From contig JADGJC010000152.1 in the NCBI GenBank assembly GCA_027596075.1, forward strand, positions 31,419 to 95,418: 64,000 bases of DNA. The letters are read 5' to 3'. This DNA comes from Rhizophlyctis rosea (lineage: Eukaryota; Chytridiomycota; Chytridiomycetes; Rhizophlyctidales; Rhizophlyctidaceae). The notes beneath the pieces were generated by a model, which had not been told where the DNA came from, did not search any database, and saw nothing but the letters and a program-made list of their open reading frames with translations. This document shows, piece after piece, positions 1-11,027 of this stretch; position 1 is the stretch's first letter; every line of letters begins with the position of its first letter. Position numbers and translations under genes: made by a program.

Positions 1-300
1 TCACGCACGGTGTTGCGTTTACGCTGTGTTTTGATGTTTATGCAAACAAGAATGTGCCCTTCCGCGCACTTGTGCGAGCTTTGCTCGCGAACTGTTCGCT
101 AAAGCTCACGCACTGTGTTGCGTTTACGGTGTGTGTTGCGTTTACGCAGTAGAGAATGTGCGCTGCGCGCACTTGTCCGAGCTTCGCTCGGATACTGTTC
201 GCTGTTGCGTTTACGCTAAAGAGAATGTGCGCTTCGCGCACTTGAAGCTCGCGATAAATCGCGCCGGTCGCCCTGGCGGGCTCCATTTCATTCGCTGGCG
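1..300. repeat. GC-rich short palindromic repeat cluster
   Basis: Short units recur here: a 'gagaatgtgcgc' box followed by a self-complementary GTGCGC/GCGCAC hairpin, a CGAGC-TTCG-GCTCG-like hairpin, 'actgttcgct', and 'gttgcgtttacg'. At least three copies of the 'aatgtgc...gcgcac' unit are visible (near 50, 155 and 225). Open frames through this stretch only reflect the repeats. It looks like a cluster of small palindromic intergenic repeats; no known element was recognised. Confidence 0.6.
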
Positions 301-2026
301 CTCATGGTCACGCTTCGCGTGGCCTCCCAGCCTCCGCCCCCCCACCCACCCAAAGTCACCGCAACTCACCCAAGAATAGGACATCTGTCTGGCACACGAG
401 TCCTCCACGAAATCATCGACATCGATCAGATCAAACTGATGGCCCTCTATGCGTTCCCTCTTCCACTTTGCGGGAGTGCAGCAGCCCATGTTGTTGGTAT
501 CGAAGAGAGGAGAGCGCGAGATAGGAGTTAATGGGTATTTAGGATGTGAGTTGAGTGCGACGGATGTTTGAGAGCGGATAAGGGGAGAGGGAAGGAAGTT
601 GATAACGGGCGTGCGGGGTTGAGTTGGATAGTAGGTAGGTAGGTAGGTAGGGTGAGGGAATGGAGTGGGTATGGACCCGGGAAGCACAGTTCACGCTCCC
701 CGTCAAAAACAAGCACGAACGAAACCCCTGAACAATACGACACTAGTACTAAAACAAGCTAAAGAGTGCGTCCCACCCTCACTACAGCACAACTTAGATA
801 CTATGAACAGGGTACCAAACTACTATTTGTTATGTCCCATTAACTTGTTGATATTCGAGTTCAGTGTTCACCCTGTAGCCGAGAAACGGAGCAGTGCAAA
901 AGGAGAGGGAGGTGAATTGCGGGCCGGCAAGTGTGGAGTTGTGGATGATGTGTCCACCACGACCAGCGAACACCATTCAAATTTCCACATGAGCTCGTGG
1001 GCCACTCACTGATCAGGGATACCCACTTACCCACCGAACGGGCGGCGAGTCTTTGTTACTGTGTCACCTTGTCACACCGTGTCACACCGTGTAATACTGT
1101 GTAATACCCTTTGTATCACGCATCCCTCCGTGTCTCACTGTCTTTGTGTGTGGTCTGTGATCCAATTGCTGGATATGCATGGTGTTTGCTGGGCCGTGGG
1201 GGCGCGTTTGTGGGCTGGGTGGCGGTGCAAAATGGGAGAGAATACCTGGTCATCTGTGCTATTTTGGGTGGGCGATACACTGCATTGCATCGACTGCATC
1301 GTTGTTGGCACATTGCCCGCGACATGTTGTGACCCCTCCCTGCTGGGGACATTCACATTGGTGACAATCGTCACTGCCCCTGATCACAATACTCGTGCGA
1401 TGGTGACGCATCGGCTGTCATACACACTCTCCCACTTCCACTTCCATCCCATCCCCACTATCTCTTGCCTCCCAAATAATAATTGCCTGTCAAGTTCCGC
1501 ACTCTCTCCCGTCTCCTGTACCTAACTACAGTCGGTCATCCACACCGCGGTCAAAGTCAGCCTTCTTCACCTCTCACGTCATACCCTTGTCGTCTCGTAG
1601 GTGGGTACGCAGTAAATATTCGCGTGTTGCACTTTGTCAGATACTTTGCTATATGACACATCGAGGTCATATCTTCACGCGGAGCGGCCTAAATGCAGCA
1701 GGGCGGATGGCTTTGGGAAGGAAGGTCGTTGTCTCTATAACCAACAAGGGAGGTCGGGGACTGGCACCACTTGAATATGGCGGTGGGGAGGGTATGCTTT
1801 TAGTGCGTGGGAATTCTCTCTGGTCGCCCCCACTTTCACGCCAACGACCATAACGTTGCGGGACTTTGACTTGTATATACTCACTCAAACTTAATCCACA
1901 GTCTAATTACATATCATATCATCGCACTCTAGCTCAAATTGCTCATCCACCACGATCCCTACTACTAATTTCAACGCAAACATAACATTATCCCTCCCCG
2001 AATTCCTCCAAATCGCACAATCAATC
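301..2026. other. intergenic, no gene recognised
   Basis: I see no supportable gene. The stretch holds a TAGG microsatellite (about 629-652) and a run of near-identical 'gtgtcacaccgtgtaatac' phrases around 1060-1110. The last 150 bases, pyrimidine-rich and AT-rich, look like the promoter and 5' UTR of the E2-like exon that starts at 2027. Confidence 0.5.
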
Positions 2027-2075
2027 ATGTCTGAAAACGAACAGTCCGCTCTTCTCTTGAGGAAACAATTGAAAG
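2027..2075 (+). pseudogene. orphan first exon of a UBE2G1/Ubc7-type E2 ubiquitin-conjugating enzyme
   Basis: ATG at 2027 opens 16 codons reading MSENEQSALLLRKQLK, then a GT donor at 2076-2077 (phase 1). SALLLR(K/R)QL is the N-terminal helix signature of the UBE2G1/Ubc7 group, enzymes that pass ubiquitin to ER-associated and other substrates. In that family it is followed by the NPVEGFSAGL strand, the HPN motif and the catalytic Cys. None of these is visible downstream on the + strand: the donor runs into a G-rich tandem repeat and then into the 3' end of a minus-strand gene. The gene is therefore truncated, rearranged or misassembled here. The match is only 16 residues, so family assignment is probable, not certain. 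Confidence 0.5.
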
Positions 2076-2262
2076 GTGGGTGGGTGTGTCGGAAGGGTGT
2101 GAACGCAGCGAACGGATTAATTGGTGGGTGGGTGGGGTTGTGAGGGTGTGAGCGCGGCGAACGGATTGGGTGGGTGGAGGTGGGTGGGATCTGGTGGGTG
2201 TGAGCGTTAGCGAACGGATTAATGGGTGGTGGGGATGGGTGGGTGGGTGGGCGTACCTCCAT
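2076..2262 (+). repeat. G-rich tandem repeat with quadruplex potential
   Basis: Three imperfect units, each of the form 'GTGTGAGCG..(A)GCGAACGGATTAAT' followed by runs of GGTGGGTGGGTGG. The G-strand has several sets of four closely spaced G-runs and so could form G-quadruplexes. It lies directly behind the orphan E2 exon, where an intron would be expected. A low-complexity reading frame across the other strand (Pro/His/Thr-rich) is a by-product. Confidence 0.65.
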
Positions 2263-2350
2263 GGATGCTTTGAATCCTGTGCTTTTGAAGTCTGATGAGG
2301 GAAGAAAGGAGGGATTGGTAGGTTTGAGTACCGGCAAAATGCTCTCCACA

Positions 2351-4538
2351 TCACTTGATCCAAACAGCCACTCCCTCTCTTAGCAAGTACTTACACTTCT
2401 CCTCCAAAGTCGTCAGCGGCGCTAACCGATCCAAGGCATGATGCATCACCCCCATCTGTGAATCGCGGAAGAATATATGGTCGGGACACATCCATATGTC
2501 TGCCCCGGCCGTGCAGTTTATCGGTTGGAGGGTTGCGGCTTTCCAGTCTTATGAAAGGAACCAAATCCACCCCGAACCCCCGAAAGAGCATTCATGAAGA
2601 AATTCATCAGTCTCCATAGCACTCGACGAGCAGGATCGCAACCCCCCCAAATATCCACCACTTGGCCCCAGAACTCACTGTAATACGCATCAACACTCCG
2701 AACATTCATGAACACCGCCACGGTATCTTTCCCGTTGACTTTGTTTTGCTTGACGTAACTTGCGTACGCCCCAACAGCATGCGGGACGTCTTCGCCGACG
2801 TCGGGCATCCATGACACAAGCGTCCGGTTGGCTTGGGAACGGTTGCCAATGATGAAGTAGTCGGCGTTGTGGAGTGCTGCGTGGGTGCATGTAATGTAGT
2901 AGATATTGAACGTCAATTTCTTTGAGTTTCTTATGAAGAGCGCGACTGGAACGCAAATACAACGATTTTGAACCTTATGACTTACAACAAACCAGCGCCG
3001 GATGCGGGAAGTACGAGGCGTCAATTGTTATGGAGTACTACAGTAGGGGAAAAAGAGAGTGTTTGATACCTTGGTTAGCAGGCAAGGGAATGAGAAAAGC
3101 CAAATGTTGGCCCCATTAGGAAAAACAAACAATGGAAATAGGACTCACACCCCACAGTCCGTAAATGGTCCATTGGCCATTATTCATCGCCACACTTGAT
3201 GTGAGAATCATCTCCACTTGCTTGCCTTTATTCGTGCTGACCGGAAGGCAATAGGGAAGGGGCGCATCCAACATTGGGCGTTGACGGGGAATTCAGGAGA
3301 AGGTGCGGAGTTTGATGTTCGGGAGAGCAAAAGGGCTCAAATCCAAACTTACCGTCTATACGCATGAATCTCAACATCATACAAGTCTTCGACTGAAAAA
3401 AACGTGGGATAGTAAAAGCCATTTTAGCCACATCATCTTGAAGGAAAGCTTGAATATCCAGGGTTTCCGCCTTGTCTAATACGACTTCAACCTCCCTTCC
3501 CCTAGATCCCAACCACCAAACTTCCCAAACTACCCCAACTCCCCACCTCTTTCATGTCAAAGCAAGAACGACAGGGCATCATCACTTACAAGTCAAAGCC
3601 GGCTCAACTGACGGGCATCGCCATTGGGCGTATTGCCCTGTATCTGGCCTGCTGAGAGTTTGCTGCCACGTAGAGAACACGTCATCCGCATCTAGGCCCA
3701 TATAAGGGACGATGGGTAAAGGCCTGGCGGCTGGGACTGGTGGATCTACTGGTGCCTGCGAGATTCCTAGTCAATAACCACAAGTCAACTTGTGCACCCC
3801 CCAAATGCTAACCCAATTTGCACCGCAATCCTCCCATTACCAAAAGACACCTCCCTGCACATCACGCTCGAAACTACCCACCGGCCCAAAATACGCCGCA
3901 AAATACATCTGACACGGCGTATTAATGTTATTCTGCACCCAGAAGACATTGTAATCCCTTGCCCCAACATTTGTATAGGTTCCATACTGCTGGAACAACG
4001 TGCTATTAAGAGGTATAACGACTTTCGTCCAGCGGTTCGGGTTGATTTTACGTGTTGAAAAGTTTGAGAGGGGGATGTTAGGGGTGCGTGCGGTGGAGTT
4101 GGCGCTGTTTGTGAACAGGACTGCCAGGTTACTGAGCTGGCGGGAGGATGTCTGGAGGGTGCAGATAGGGATGAGTTATAGTGCTAGGGAGTAGCAAAGG
4201 ATAAGGCGATGGGAACTCACCGCAACATATACAACTAAGGCCTCGAACTGCGGTACCCCACCGACCATGAAGTAACTCGGGTTCATCCATTGCATGCCGC
4301 CATAGCCGTTCAACTGGTACACCCATGATGGAAGATTTGCTTCATCCGTAGGGAAGATGTTCGATGCATCTGCGATGGAGGTGGCGGAGAACTTCCAGTC
4401 TTGCCAACTATCTATTGGGGCGACGCGTGAACGGGTTATGTCGGCGGAGGTGTGAGTCGAGAGGAGAAGGGTGAGGGCGAAGAGGAAAAGTTTGCGGGTA
4501 TGTCGGACCGGTGCCGTAGTGGCTAAACTTCTCAGCAT
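2351..4538 (-). CDS. multi-exon secreted or membrane protein of unknown family
   Basis: ATG at 4538 gives an N-terminus with a hydrophobic stretch (LFLFALTLLLSTHTSA) after a basic segment, a likely signal peptide or anchor. At least six exons can be chained by frame and GT/AG signals: about 4538-4220, 4175-3850, 3770-3590, 3510-3355, 3235-3160, 3048-2995, 2890-2605 and a last exon ending with TGA at 2351-2353. The mature part is rich in Asn, Tyr and Trp, with NxS/T sites, and is roughly 430 residues. Phrases such as WTIYGLWG, DYFIIGNRSQ and DVGEDVPHAVGAY show continuous coding, but I recognise no domain. The joins near 3840 and 2570 are uncertain. A secreted beta-sandwich or carbohydrate-active protein is possible but unproven. 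Confidence 0.55.
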
Positions 4539-5530
4539 TTTCGGGAGGTTATGGTGCTGGCATTGGGTTATGTTTTGTGAGAAGTAGAGAATGAACGAAA
4601 ATAGCAATTGTATTTTCTTCGCCTGGTGTCCTTTCCCAAAAGATCAAAAAGCCCCTATTGACAGGTTCGCGCATACGAACATTGAGCACTGATTTTTTGG
4701 GAAGAGCTTACTAGTTAAGATCTTCCAGTCCTGGGAAGTTTGGGTGTGCGGAGGGGAACCCTCGCGTGTCCCAACCCGTCGGTACTTTCGGTCGTCTCAT
4801 TTGGGTCGTATTCATGCTTCCTCCATGAATGTTGCGGACACGGAATGCTTGCAGGTAAACAGAGAGCGCCACTCACATACAGGATATCGGACCCCAACCC
4901 AGCGTCATCAAGTTTGTATTGGTATTTTCAATAAGATAACAGGGATGGACAAAGATGATCGGTCGTTGCCCCCGGTTGCGGTCGCTTGATGAGCTCAAAT
5001 GCGCGTTTCTTGACATAAAAAGAAACATCTAGCTATGCAAAGCCGGTATCTACCATTTTCCGAGATCTATCTCATTACCGTCTCAAGTAGAAAATCATGT
5101 GGGTCAGTAGGGTCTCCTAGAGGACGCTCAGGGAGGTTTTCACGATCCTCGCCTTCCTCAAGGCCCCTCGCGCTCAGGTCTGCTGACTAAGCAGTCGCGG
5201 TGCAAGCAGTCAGCCGTCCGCGGCATGGGACATGCATTGTACACATTCCACACGACCATCATGCTGTTCCACGATTGAGCAAGCTTCAGGCTTCGTCATA
5301 TTATTCGTTTGCTCTGATTGCTCTTTGTTCGGAAAAGCCAAGTCATATGAAAAGCGCAGCGCTTTCAAACTGCAACATAAAAGGCTACATACACCGACTG
5401 CTATATGCACTATCTGATGGAACACTATTTGCAACTAACATTGGCCCCCACATCATAATCTACATCTATCATCACCTCCCGCGAAAACATGACTTCCACC
5501 CGCGCATTCCACCCCTAACACTATGACATC
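4539..5530. other. intergenic, nothing recognised
   Basis: This lies between the start of the secreted-protein gene and the stop of the first MYND gene, so it holds the promoter of the former and the 3' flank of the latter. I found no convincing gene, RNA or repeat. Confidence 0.4.
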
Positions 5531-7666
5531 CTACCCCCACCTAAACCTATAAATCTCCCTCCCCAAGGCAAACAAATCACACCCCCGCTCCCACAAACCA
5601 TTAAACAACATACTGGCATCCTCCTTCGCGCCACACACCTCATTCGGCCGTCCCCGATTCGCCGACCGCGCCTTGCTCCTCCAAATGTCCACCACATCAG
5701 TGCCTTTCTGGCCAGCAACAAAGTGCGCCGGGACAGAGTAACCAACGGCAAGGAGCAGGTAGAGCAATTCGCGGGGTTCCCACGGTATTTCGAGGTATGA
5801 GCACATGAGGGAGAGGGCCCACCGGCGGATCATTAGAGGACATCGGCGGAGATTGCGTCGGGTGTCTGCTAGGTGCTCGTTTGCTTCGACACTGCCGCTA
5901 GTGTATTGTTTATCGTGTACGATTTCGATGGTCTTCTTTCCGGAAATGTCAACGTTGATTTGGACGTGAAACAGGTACTTGTGACTTTTCAAGAGGCCGA
6001 TGGCACGAATGAACTCAATGTGGATGGGAGGCTTATCGGCATTTGCAGGCTAACGGTTCACAAAATGAGTATAGAGTGTGCTTGGATCATTGCTCACTAG
6101 GCTCAGAGGAAAGACACTCACCGTCAAATAGAAATCAACAGCTATCTCTTCTCCGCGGACCAGTCCTTCGTACATTGGTAATGGAATCGCCTCGATGCTC
6201 CACGCTGAACCCAAATTGACATGTGTTGGAATCCACTCTCTGGCTCCCACCATATGCTCATCAACCCAATTGGAATCATATCGAAATGCATAGCCAGGCT
6301 CTGACAGTGCTGTTTCCTGATCTGCGGCAGCCATCATGCCAATGAACCCGGCGGTCCGTCTCAACCCAATCTTTGCTTGCCGCGTCTGAATCCCCGTTGC
6401 AAGGTACCGAGCTATATTGAGGTGATTCAACAAGAGCACACGACTCAGGCGTTGTTGGGCAATTTCGTAGAATACTCTGAGCTCTGGTGGCACAATGAGA
6501 TGATACTTCTTGCGCCATTTCGTCATATCCTTCCTCGCTGCTCCAAGTGATAAAACGTTCGGATTCCCGTCGACATCAAAATCCCTAACAACACCCACGT
6601 CCGTCCAACCAAATTCGTTTCTGGCCAGCCACGTCCAAGTGAACAATGTACACACCACGTCCCGAAATCCCTCGAAAGAATCATTTACGCCAAACAGTCG
6701 AGCAGCAGCCCCTGTCATCTCCGGACTTGCCATATTCACGGAAAGACCGCTCGACATATTGTCCGCGAGCGTTGCAGAGCTTCTGAAGCAACAGACCATG
6801 ATGACGATTTCTTTTTGGGGCTCCGGAGACGATAGGTTCACGTAGGAAAGCTGACCAAACAATTCCGAAACTGCACGATCTACGCGTGTTTTGCGGATGG
6901 TCATGAGTTGATGGTAGAAGATGATTACCTTTGTCCCGTTGTGAAGCGTTACGTTTACACCACGTATGTGGCACGCTTGTCCTCCGTTGTCGCCGGTTGC
7001 CTGCGGGTGTTTGATGTCGTGGGCGAACAGGGGCGAAGCGAAGACAAAGGAGAACAGTGCACTTGGTTCAAGAGGTTTGCTCAGCGCACAAACACGTATA
7101 TCATCCAAAGCGAGAATGAGGTCCTGAAGCTTCTTTTGATAACGCAATTCCTCCATCGTCAACGTATCGCCAATTCTGTTACCATTGGGCGGCGGTGGGA
7201 ACGCATCAAGGGTGGCTCGGAGTTCAGGAAGAAGGCCAAGGACGGTATGAGCAAGGACCAGCTGGTTTGTTGCACGAGACGCGCATCGAAGTCGAACCAC
7301 GTCGTTAGTGGTGCAGTGCCGCTTCAACAGGTTTGGTACAGCGACGTCCGGAAGTGATGTGAATGGGAAAGTATTTGACTCTGGGACGAAGGTGGTGGGG
7401 CCAGCTGCTTGGTTCAATTGAGGGGGCGTTCTTTCAAGATCGCTAGAACTTTCAACAACTGTATCGGCGTCACTGCTTTGGTGGGTCTTCAATTCCGGTT
7501 TTGGAGGAGCGTTTTGCGGTGGGTTGGACGTGACGGTGTTGCAGATCGGCTTGTGCTTCTTCCAGTCGAGCTTTTGGCATTCCTTCGAGCAATAGGCCAC
7601 CGATTTACAGCGACTGCAGCGCAAAGAGCTAGGACTTTCACAGATGACGCAGGTTTCCGCAGGCAT
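5531..7666 (-). CDS. MYND zinc finger / F-box-like protein, intact tandem copy
   Basis: Two exons (7666-6122 and 6049-5531, intron GTGAGT...TTAG of 72 bp) encode about 687 residues. Residues 6-42 form a MYND finger: C6-x2-C9, C17-x2-C20, C26-x3-C30, H38 and C42, a zinc-binding protein-interaction module. Around residues 100-140 an F-box-like segment (FTSLPDVAVPNLLK...RLRCASRATNQLV) suggests a ubiquitin-ligase adaptor or scaffold; this is inference. The rest is a conserved body shared with the neighbouring copy, including EGFRDV..LF.WTW, GLRRTAGFIGMMAAADQET and a C-terminal RRWALS.MCS/PREXLYL block; I know no name for it. No SET domain is visible, so this is not a SMYD methyltransferase. Probably cytoplasmic or nuclear. 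Confidence 0.8.
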
Positions 7667-8564
7667 TTTGACGAAGTATTGAAAGGGAGACGCGACGTGC
7701 GTGCAGCTTTGGCCGGAATTAGTTGCTGGGGTGCGGATTTTTGGTTACGTCACCCACATAGACCCGCCAGTTCCCAAACCCTGTTGCCAAAGCGGATTGA
7801 GTAAATGGCTTCCTCAACATTACCACTATGATATAGAGGAAGTTTGGAGGTGCCCACAAACCTGATGCAGCGCGTGGGACACCCTGATCAGGATGGTCTT
7901 GATTTGGGTTTACTTCAGGACAGAGGAGCAGAGGGTGATGCGGGAGGAAATGAGCTTTCAAACCCACCCACGTCAAACCACACAGTTCCCAACTTCTCAC
8001 CGAGTCACAGGCACATATATAGTGGCACAGTCATCATGTGAGAAGATTGTGTGGCTTTGCTCGTTTCAAGGGTCTCGTTTTTGCACAGACGTTTACCGAG
8101 TATTGGCTGGCGAGTAGCCGAGTGGTTGAACGTGCGCGACAACCCATTGCATCCTGGAGGTGTAGGGATCGAGTACGGGCCTCACCTTGGCACACGCCCT
8201 GTTTTTTTGCTCCCCGCCCGAAACTGTGATGAGAGCATCAAAAGCACGGTGACAATCTCGTTTCCAGTAACAGCCGGAGTGAAGAGCCTGCATTGATCCC
8301 TGGCACTCTCGGCTGATTATGCCATGGGTATTCTCAACCAGCATAAACTAAGCTACCCCTATATTCACATTGCTACAGTAGAAGACTATATCACTATCTA
8401 CAAGATCTGTGCCTAACTTTACTATCACCCACGAAGAGATGCTATTCACTACGATATGCTACATAAAGCATTGTTCCATTCCGTCCACCCTCCTCATGAA
8501 GTACCTCTACCCGATTCTGGCGCCCTTGTCGTCAAAGTACCTCTACCCGACTCCGCTTCCCTCC
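7667..8564. other. intergenic between the two MYND genes
   Basis: This holds the promoter of the downstream MYND gene (start at 7666) and the 3' flank of the upstream copy. The only structured element I see is the tRNA-like unit at 8108-8187, described separately. Confidence 0.4.
8108..8187 (+). other. decayed tRNA-like unit with Pol III A and B boxes
   Basis: TAGCCGAGTGG (8115-8125) is a full match to the A-box/D-arm of class II (Leu/Ser) tRNAs. GGATCGAGTAC (8166-8176) differs from the B-box consensus at two positions. Flanking GGCGAG and CTCACC could form most of an acceptor stem. The T-stem does not pair and no clear anticodon arm forms, so this is a tRNA pseudogene or the head of a tRNA-derived SINE rather than a working tRNA. 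Confidence 0.35.
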
Positions 8565-10600
8565 TTACATCCCAAACGGAAACTCGAAATTCCGATCATA
8601 CATCACCCTCCCCAATGCAAAGATATCAACTTGCCGCCCATACAGCAGTTCAAACAGCATGCACGCGTCCTCCTTCGCACCACAGATGTCATTCGGTCGT
8701 CCCCGCATCCCCACCCGTTGAGCCTTGCTCCTCCAAATGTCCACCACGTCGTTCCCTCCCTGGCCGGCAATGAAGTGCGCAGGGGCGGAGAAGCCGATGG
8801 CCAGGATGAGGTAGAGCATTTCGCGAGGTTGCCAGGGTACGTCGAGGTGAGAGCACACCATTGAGAGTGCCCAGCGGCGGACCATGGTAGGACACGGTCG
8901 CAGCTTGAGTTTTTTGTCCTTTTGGTGCTCCTTTGCTTCGAATGTGCCTGGCACGGGTGGTTCCCATGCGATGAGGTCGATCTCTCCCTTTCCTGGTATG
9001 TTGAGGTCAATGTTATTCAGGACTTCGTGGAAGCGACCTTCGATGGGACCGATGGCACGGTAGAATGTGACGCGGACAGGAGATGCACCCGCACGTGAAG
9101 ACTGGAATAAAAAGGCCGTGTGAAGGGGAATGAAAGGAAGGAGGCACCACTCATGCGCAGCTAGCCAAAGAGTGCACATACCTTCAAATCAAACTCAACC
9201 AAAAGCTCGTCCCCTCGAGCAGCTCCTTCATTCAAACGCAACGGAACCAACTCCGTACTCCAGGCTTTGATCAACTTGACATTGGACTGAACCCACCCCC
9301 TAACTCCCACCATGTGCTCATCCACCCAGTTGGGATTGTAACGCAACGCGTACCCGGGGTAAGAGAGTTTTGTTTCCTGATCCGCTGCAGCCATCATACC
9401 AATGAACCCAGCGGTCCGTCGCAGCCCTACTGCCGCTTGTCGCACTTGAATCACCCTGACCATGTGATGAACGACGTGTGTAGAGAGATCGTTCACGGGC
9501 GCCCGCCACAACCGCCCCTTGGCGACGTCATGAAATGCCTTGAACTCCGATGGCACGACGAGATGATACTTTTTGCGCCACTCTGACACACCTCGTTCCT
9601 TACGCAGACCCCTAGCCTCCACCACGCCATCCCACTTCAGAAGTTCCGTGTTTTTGGTGAGCCACGTCCAATGGAATAAGGCCGAAACCACATCCCGAAA
9701 TCCCTCGTATGAATCTTCCACGCCAAATGACTGAGCAGCAACTTGTGTGAGTTCCCGTTCTGGCATGTCAACCCTCAGTGTGCCGGTGCCGAAGTGGTCG
9801 CAAGTCATGATGCGAATCTCTTTCTGTGGAGAGGGGGAGGACAGGTTCACGTAGGAAAGCTCCGCAACGAGCTAGAAAGGTCTCCCGGACTTCAATTCCC
9901 GGAAAGTTCCGACCTCGTGGTAGAAGACAATAACTCTTGACCCATCGAGGAGGGTCACGTTTCGGCCATGGATGTAGCAAACCTGTCCGTCGAGGCTGCA
10001 GCGGTTGATTGGAACCGACGTGTCATGGACGAAGAGGGCCGAGGCTGAACGAAAGGAGAAAGAAGAATCGGGGTTTGGTTTGATTTCGTCCAGAAGCAAA
10101 GGAACCTGCACGTCTTTCAGAGCGATGATGAGATCCTGAAGCTTTTTCTGATACTGCAGCTCCTCCGCCGCCAACGTATCGCCAATGCGGCCGCGATTGG
10201 GCGGTGGTGGGAATGCGTCAAGAGCAGTGTAGAGATCAGGAAGGAGAGCCACAACGGTATGGTCGAGAACAAGCCTGTTTGTTGCACGAGATGCGCATCG
10301 AAGCGGGATCAAGTCCTCCAATTCGCAGTATTGTTTGAGCAACTTTCGTACAACGACGTCAGGAAGTGATGTCAATGGAAAGCCGCCTCGTTCCCGGCTA
10401 GACGTGTTGACGCAAACCAGTTTGTGACTGCTGGCTTTTTGAGAGCTGTGCTGCTTTTTGCCGGATGTATCGACGCAAGTGGGTTTGTGTATCTTCCAAT
10501 CGGCTTTTTGGCATTCCCTCGAGCAATAGGAGACGTTTTGGCAGCGGGCGCAGCGTGAAGAACTGGGACTTTTGCAGACAGCGCAAGCTTGCAGAGGCAT
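8565..10600 (-). pseudogene. second MYND / F-box-like copy, interrupted by an in-frame TAG
   Basis: Exons 10600-9182 and 9101-8565 (intron GTATGT...CCAG, 80 bp) align end to end with the copy at 5531-7666. They share the MYND finger (C6, C9 to C42), the F-box-like LTSLPDVVVRKLLK segment, GLRRTAGFIGMMAAADQET and the same C-terminal block with the same intron position. At codon 243 (9872-9874) the frame reads TAG and then continues without shift into ELSYVNLSSP, which matches the sister gene. As it stands, translation stops before the conserved body. Options are a nonsense-mutated pseudogene, stop readthrough, a sequencing error, or a 45-bp intron with a weak GTCGGA donor ending at that TAG. 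The start at 10600 was chosen to match the sister; an upstream in-frame extension exists. Confidence 0.7.
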
Positions 10601-11027
10601 ACTGATAGTCTCTTGAGGTACGAGGTGAACAGATGTTGCGTGGAGCCCGCTATGGTTGTGACTTCTCTTGCTCGAACTGCTCGGAGTCGCTGATCGAGTT
10701 GTATGCGAATCCAGCACTAGAGTGGTAACGCAAAGGAAGTGAGTCTTACTGTGAGTTCTCCGGTATGTGTTGGTTTGCGTAAAAGGTCGTGCAGGATGAC
10801 ACGAACCTCATCCACAACGCGTGGGAAAGTGCAGATGGCGATGACGAGCAAAGGCGTGGGAAAAAGTTGATGCTTTTATGGGTCCACAATTGGTGGCACG
10901 GTCATCTGCAAGGCGCAGGTAGCCACACGCTGTGCCGCCACTCATCGTCCACCCAACTCCCTTCCTTTGAATTCTTTCACTTTTTGCATACAGTGAAGTA
11001 ATAACACCTTGCCAATCAGCAATAACA
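10601..11027. promoter_or_regulatory. divergent intergenic region
   Basis: A shared 5' region of 427 bases lies between the second MYND copy (-) and the small membrane protein (+). A CCAAT sequence sits at about 11010-11014 and a CCACAATTGGTGG palindrome near 10884-10896. Both are weak hints only, and no TATA box is clear. Confidence 0.3.

Noticed and set aside
1061..1525. Plus-strand frame of about 154 codons
   Set aside because: It is driven by near-repeats of 'gtgtcacaccgtgtaatac' and is rich in Cys/His/Ser with no domain; the opposite strand is equally open.
1903..2349. Minus-strand frames rich in Pro/His/Thr
   Set aside because: These are only the complement of the GGTGGGTGGG tandem repeat.
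8108..8187. Functional tRNA gene
   Set aside because: A and B boxes are present, but the T-stem and anticodon arm do not pair; kept only as a tRNA-like relic.
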